Assembly (NCBI RefSeq): GCF_000482465.1
Contig: NZ_AXVJ01000025.1
Location: 62,001-126,000 of the forward strand
Origin: Runella limosa DSM 17973
GTDB lineage: Bacteria > Bacteroidota > Bacteroidia > Cytophagales > Spirosomataceae
Direction of reading: 5' to 3'
DNA: 64,000 nt
Shown here: in pieces, positions 60,347 through 64,000 of the stretch
Layout of the letters: every line of letters starts with the position of its first letter
How positions within the stretch are numbered: the stretch's first letter is position 1
Position numbers and translations under genes: made by a program
Notes under the pieces: generated by a model
Database searches by the model: none
Told to the model about the DNA's origin: nothing
What the model saw: the letters and a program-made list of their open reading frames with translations, nothing else

Positions 60347-63300
60347 TTAGTCTTGAGATACTTTCAATACTTTCAAAGCAGCACGCTTAGATGGAGTGCT
60401 AACTTGGATGAAGTACATACCAGTATTTTGGCTAGTCATGTCGATTTCTTCACGGTGAGTGTTAGTTTCAGGAGTTACCGAAGAAACTTTGATAGAACGG
60501 CCAGAGGCGTCAACCAAGTTCAACTTCACATCTTGACCTTTAGCACCGTTGATTGTCAATGACAATGTACGAGTTACTGGGTTTTGACCCATTGTCACAA
60601 ATGGAGCTTCAGTATTCTCAGTTACGCCCTCACGAGCTGCACCTGAACCGATACCATTTTGTGATTGGATACGGAACCAGTATTCTTGGTATGCCAATTG
60701 TGTACCTTGAGCTGTACGTACGGCTGGATAAAGACCCATACCTTTTTCGCTCCAGTAACGGATGCTCAATTTATACAAACCTTTTGGCAATCCTTGCGTG
60801 TACTTAGGCTCACTTGTGAAACCATAAGCTCCGTGGTTGTGCGCATACAATTCAGTGAAACCATCACGGTTAGCATACATCAAGTATGGTGCGTTGTTTT
60901 CAACAGTGTTGTACGAGTATGGTACACCAGCTTCTGGTGTCACTAACATATCGTAAGAAATAGCACCTGCTGTTCCCAAAGCACATGACTCAACGTGTAC
61001 AGTCCAGAAACGATCCGCTCCTTTGTTAGGATTCTCAGTAAAGAATACTGAAGGATTACCTTGTGAGCTGCTTTGCAATGATGGACCTGCGTCAACTGTT
61101 ACAAAGTTAGCTGCCCAAGCAGATTTTGGTACGTTTGAACCAGGTTTAACACCTGACAATGGAGAACCGATATTGATAATTGTAATATCGAATGTTTTCC
61201 AAACTACAGTAGTTGTAGCACTCACTGGAGACTCACATGTAGTGCTTCCTACAGTAGTTACACACTTCGCAGTTACGGCACGTACTTGTGGTACATCTGA
61301 TACCAATGCCAAAGCATTTCCTTCAGCACCTGTGCTCCACTTAACTACTGATCCTGATGGGCAGTTTGTTGTAAGCGTTACGTTTACACCAGTACATACT
61401 TCTGTTCCACCAATTGAAGTGATGACAGGAGCAGTAGCATTAGGAATGATATTGAATGTTACGTTATCACTCTTCTCGCTGTAGCAAGTAGCGTTAGCAG
61501 GCGCATTCTTGTCTTTACATTTAGCGTAGTAAGTTTTAGCCGTCGCAGGGATAGTTGATGGCAATGATGCCAATTCAACATCTCCACCAGCAGTTACTTC
61601 AAACCATACTGTTGCAAACTCACCACAGGTTGAACTACCTCCAAATGGAGTAGAAGCAGGAGCCGTTGCACATACATTACCAGGAGTCAATGTTGCAACT
61701 GGCTTAAATGAAGGCTTCTTATTGATTGTCAATTGCATTGGCGTTGACTCATTAGCACTGAAACAATCACCTAATTGACACTTAATACTATAGAATACAG
61801 TAGTACCTACTGCTTGAGTAGCTGGCGTTACTGTAGAGTTCATGTATTCTCCGCCGCCTGCGCGATACCAAAGTGTTTCGCCAGCTGGACATCCAGTAAA
61901 TGTAATAGGAGTACTAGCGTCAGAGCTACAAATAGTAGCATTTCCACCTGCATTTACAGTTGTACCTGCGGCAGTCAAAGATACTCCTGTTGGATTTGTA
62001 CCACGAGGATTAACTGTGTAAACCACCGTAGTTGTATCACTCACGCAACCATCAGAACCTGTGCTCTTACAAACAACTTTCCAAGTAGTTGTCTCAGCTG
62101 GTTGTGTATTTGGTTGTGATACCTGAACACCACCTTTAAGCCAAACCAACAATTGAGTTGAATTGCTACAAGTCAAGTTATTTTGTAATGGCTGACCTGC
62201 GCTTGTGTTAGCACACACAACCATTGGAGCGATTGGCGTAGCAGCAGTAAAGCTTGGCTTACCTGGACGAGCAGTCACCGTAACTGTAACGCCTGTAGTA
62301 TTGCGTGGACCTTCGCAACCAATTGCACTAACGCAAGCTGGGTAGAATTTAAACGTACCAGCCTCTGGCATAATACCAGATGTTGGGTTTGTACCAGCAC
62401 CATTTTGGTCTTTGAAGAACGTCTCTGCAGAACCTGTAGCTGTTGTATAGAACTTCAATGTTTCTCCAGAAGCACATCCGTTAGTTGTCACTGACACTTG
62501 ACCACCTTGGCATACAGAAGCTGTAAGTGCAGTTGTTGTTGGAGCTGCTGGTAACGCTTGAACAATAACAGTAACCGTTTCCGAAGCGCCTTCACAACCA
62601 TTAACAGTAATGCATGTCAAAGCATATGTGTATGTTGCTGGAGTAGCAGATGCTTTGCTTCCTTGAAGTACCATTGTAGTTGCAGGGCTAGGACCTACAA
62701 TTTTCAATTGGCCAGCATTACATGTTCCGTAGAATTGCAATGGAGCCTCTGGGCACACTGTTGCTGTTGTAGCCGATGTTCCACCAACTTTGCTAACTCC
62801 AACAGCTGTTGGAGCAAGTGGAGTTGAAGTCGCTGTATAAGGTTGTACGTTCACCAAGTTTGCTACTGGTGTAATACAGCCTCCTGCCGTTTTACAGCCA
62901 CCACCTACTTGGTAAGTAGTACCTGTAGTAAAGCTAGCAGGTGTCAATTCCAAGCCTGTCGTAGCATCTACCAAAATCGCTGTACCGCTGTTTGAACATG
63001 TAAAGCCAATCGTTGGTGCAGCTGGTGAAGCACCAACACAGCTTTGTACCAAATTCAATTGTCCCGATGGCAATGAAAGTGGATTAACCGTTGATGACGG
63101 TAATGCTACGCGAGGACTAACACATGCTCCATCTACACAAGCTGCATAGTACGTATAACCTGCAACCGCTGGAAAAGGAGAAGTAATTGTGGTAGAACCT
63201 GTTTGGCTAGTATAAATTACAGGATTACCAGTAGCACAAGAAATACCAGAAACAGTAATCGGAGCTCCTTCACATACAGGATTAGGAGAAACACTTAATC

Positions 63301-63724
63301 CTCCAAGATTAGGCACAGTGAGTGTATTATTAGTCCATGCAATGTTAGAACTAAGAGTACCTGCATTGAAAGTACAAACACCACCTGTTACGCGATAGCG
63401 AAGAGCAATGTTTGCGGTTGATGGTGATGCGGTTGCTGGCAATGTTAAAGTTCCACCAGTTGGTGAACCTACAGTACCTGCCGAGCCTGTAGCCAAGTCA
63501 GAATTGTCAGCTAAGTTAATAGCGACCAATTGAAGCGCTTGACCAACACACGAACCCGCGGGATTTTCAACAATGGTAGGGGCTGACGCAAGCGTAATCG
63601 TACTTCCACCACACACACTGGCGGGAACGCCTGTGGGGGCCGAAATACTCGAAATCTGGGCCATTGCTCCTACTGCCACCATCAATACCGCACAGAGTGA
63701 GAGTAAAAATTTGATTGGTTTCAT
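60347..63724 (-). CDS. Large T9SS type A-sorted secreted repeat protein
   Basis: A 1125-residue secreted protein with a signal peptide (MKPIKFLLSLCAVLMVAVGAMAQ). Its body is a row of about ten Ig-like/PKD-like beta-sandwich repeats of roughly 80-90 residues, each with conserved cysteine pairs and patterns such as VCAN, GCASGETLKFYT, YYAKCKD and TVTARPGKP. The C-terminal about 75 residues are a type A T9SS sorting domain (NPVTRTLSLTINGA, GRSIKV, GMYFIQVST). It is probably a cell-surface or extracellular adhesin-like protein, with no enzymatic motif seen. Its codon usage is more T-rich and regular than its neighbours, as in highly expressed genes. Confidence 0.85.
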   Translation of the reverse strand: MKPIKFLLSLCAVLMVAVGAMAQISSISAPTGVPASVCGGSTITLASAPTIVENPAGSCVGQALQLVAINLADNSDLATGSAGTVGSPTGGTLTLPATASPSTANIALRYRVTGGVCTFNAGTLSSNIAWTNNTLTVPNLGGLSVSPNPVCEGAPITVSGISCATGNPVIYTSQTGSTTITSPFPAVAGYTYYAACVDGACVSPRVALPSSTVNPLSLPSGQLNLVQSCVGASPAAPTIGFTCSNSGTAILVDATTGLELTPASFTTGTTYQVGGGCKTAGGCITPVANLVNVQPYTATSTPLAPTAVGVSKVGGTSATTATVCPEAPLQFYGTCNAGQLKIVGPSPATTMVLQGSKASATPATYTYALTCITVNGCEGASETVTVIVQALPAAPTTTALTASVCQGGQVSVTTNGCASGETLKFYTTATGSAETFFKDQNGAGTNPTSGIMPEAGTFKFYPACVSAIGCEGPRNTTGVTVTVTARPGKPSFTAATPIAPMVVCANTSAGQPLQNNLTCSNSTQLLVWLKGGVQVSQPNTQPAETTTWKVVCKSTGSDGCVSDTTTVVYTVNPRGTNPTGVSLTAAGTTVNAGGNATICSSDASTPITFTGCPAGETLWYRAGGGEYMNSTVTPATQAVGTTVFYSIKCQLGDCFSANESTPMQLTINKKPSFKPVATLTPGNVCATAPASTPFGGSSTCGEFATVWFEVTAGGDVELASLPSTIPATAKTYYAKCKDKNAPANATCYSEKSDNVTFNIIPNATAPVITSIGGTEVCTGVNVTLTTNCPSGSVVKWSTGAEGNALALVSDVPQVRAVTAKCVTTVGSTTCESPVSATTTVVWKTFDITIINIGSPLSGVKPGSNVPKSAWAANFVTVDAGPSLQSSSQGNPSVFFTENPNKGADRFWTVHVESCALGTAGAISYDMLVTPEAGVPYSYNTVENNAPYLMYANRDGFTELYAHNHGAYGFTSEPKYTQGLPKGLYKLSIRYWSEKGMGLYPAVRTAQGTQLAYQEYWFRIQSQNGIGSGAAREGVTENTEAPFVTMGQNPVTRTLSLTINGAKGQDVKLNLVDASGRSIKVSSVTPETNTHREEIDMTSQNTGMYFIQVSTPSKRAALKVLKVSQD

Positions 63725-64000
63725 TTGGATTTGTTTTAAGCTTTCTCCCCATGGAAAGCGTTTGGATTGTTTTAATGATGACTACTTGGGGGGGTAGTCC
63801 ATAGTTTTTTCTAATAGCCTTACCGAGCACTCCCACTCGCAAGAGCTTACAGGGTGTAAGGTCAGCTAGGGGTTCCTTTGTTTTTGGGGGTTATAGTCTT
63901 TGAATTGTTTAACATAATTTAAGGTTTTGATACACGTACAAGACAGAGCAAAACAAACCTCACTTACTGTGACTCACAAAAATACGATAAGTCTCTACAA
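63725..64000. other. Gene-free end of the window
   Basis: The 276 bases upstream of the T9SS protein gene show no clear gene, no good TAnnTTTG element and only a short CTTACAGGGTGTAAG-type palindrome near 63846. The promoter could not be placed. Confidence 0.5.

Noticed and set aside
63567-63842. A minus-strand frame overlapping the start of the large T9SS protein
   Set aside because: It is another frame of the real gene's start and leader region and lacks support.

Overview
The window looks like a chromosomal segment of an environmental Bacteroidota, most likely order Cytophagales (Runella/Spirosoma-like; the genus is inference). The evidence is a secreted protein with a gliding-motility/type B type IX secretion (T9SS) tail, a second with a type A sorting tail, an OmpA protein with thrombospondin type-3 repeats, a type III glutamine synthetase, DUF2911 and DUF6089-like proteins, several TTG-N19/20-TAnnTTTG promoters typical of the Bacteroidota primary sigma factor, and few clear Shine-Dalgarno sites. 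No ribosomal RNA, CRISPR array, prophage or complete insertion sequence was seen.

Layout. 1-7 kb: ethanolamine-type permease, xerD, an AMP-forming acyl-CoA ligase, an NRAMP-like transporter and a small phosphodiesterase. 7-9.2 kb: an AT-rich decay zone with a cut-off LuxR-type helix-turn-helix, a gene tail, a multiply frameshifted regulatory-domain protein, a lipoprotein, and a DUF2911 gene that has lost its signal peptide. 10-13 kb: an unrecognised two-gene operon of coiled-coil membrane proteins. 13.5-28 kb: housekeeping genes (aspS, cold-shock protein, moaA, mtaB, glnN, a lone nuoA, an SlyD-type isomerase, proS), a NUMOD4/HNH protein, an Asn/Ser/Tyr-rich lipoprotein and a FadL-like porin. 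28-41 kb: two tRNAs, two related outer-membrane barrel proteins (one a full OmpA), pepA, a molybdopterin oxidoreductase, menC, lpxK, a T9SS cargo protein, a GMC oxidoreductase pair and a DUF4173-like membrane protein.

41.3-52.7 kb is a tightly packed plus-strand surface-glycan cluster: GT39-type transferase, transketolase N-half, a small coiled-coil protein, a sugar-epimerase/GT2 fusion, a polytopic membrane protein, transketolase C-half, a second related membrane protein, an acyltransferase-3 and a GT2. It probably makes, lipid-loads, transfers and acylates an unusual sugar. 53-64 kb continues the envelope theme with a 908-residue membrane-anchored protein, an AlgX/AlgJ-like SGNH protein, a Wza/Wzz-like export pair and a 1125-residue T9SS-secreted repeat protein.

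The most notable non-coding signal is a family of three 170-217 bp nested-palindrome elements (about 5.0, 15.4 and 52.8 kb). Two have matching CAGG...CCTG terminal inverted repeats flanked by 8-9 bp direct repeats, which marks them as non-autonomous mobile elements (MITE-like).
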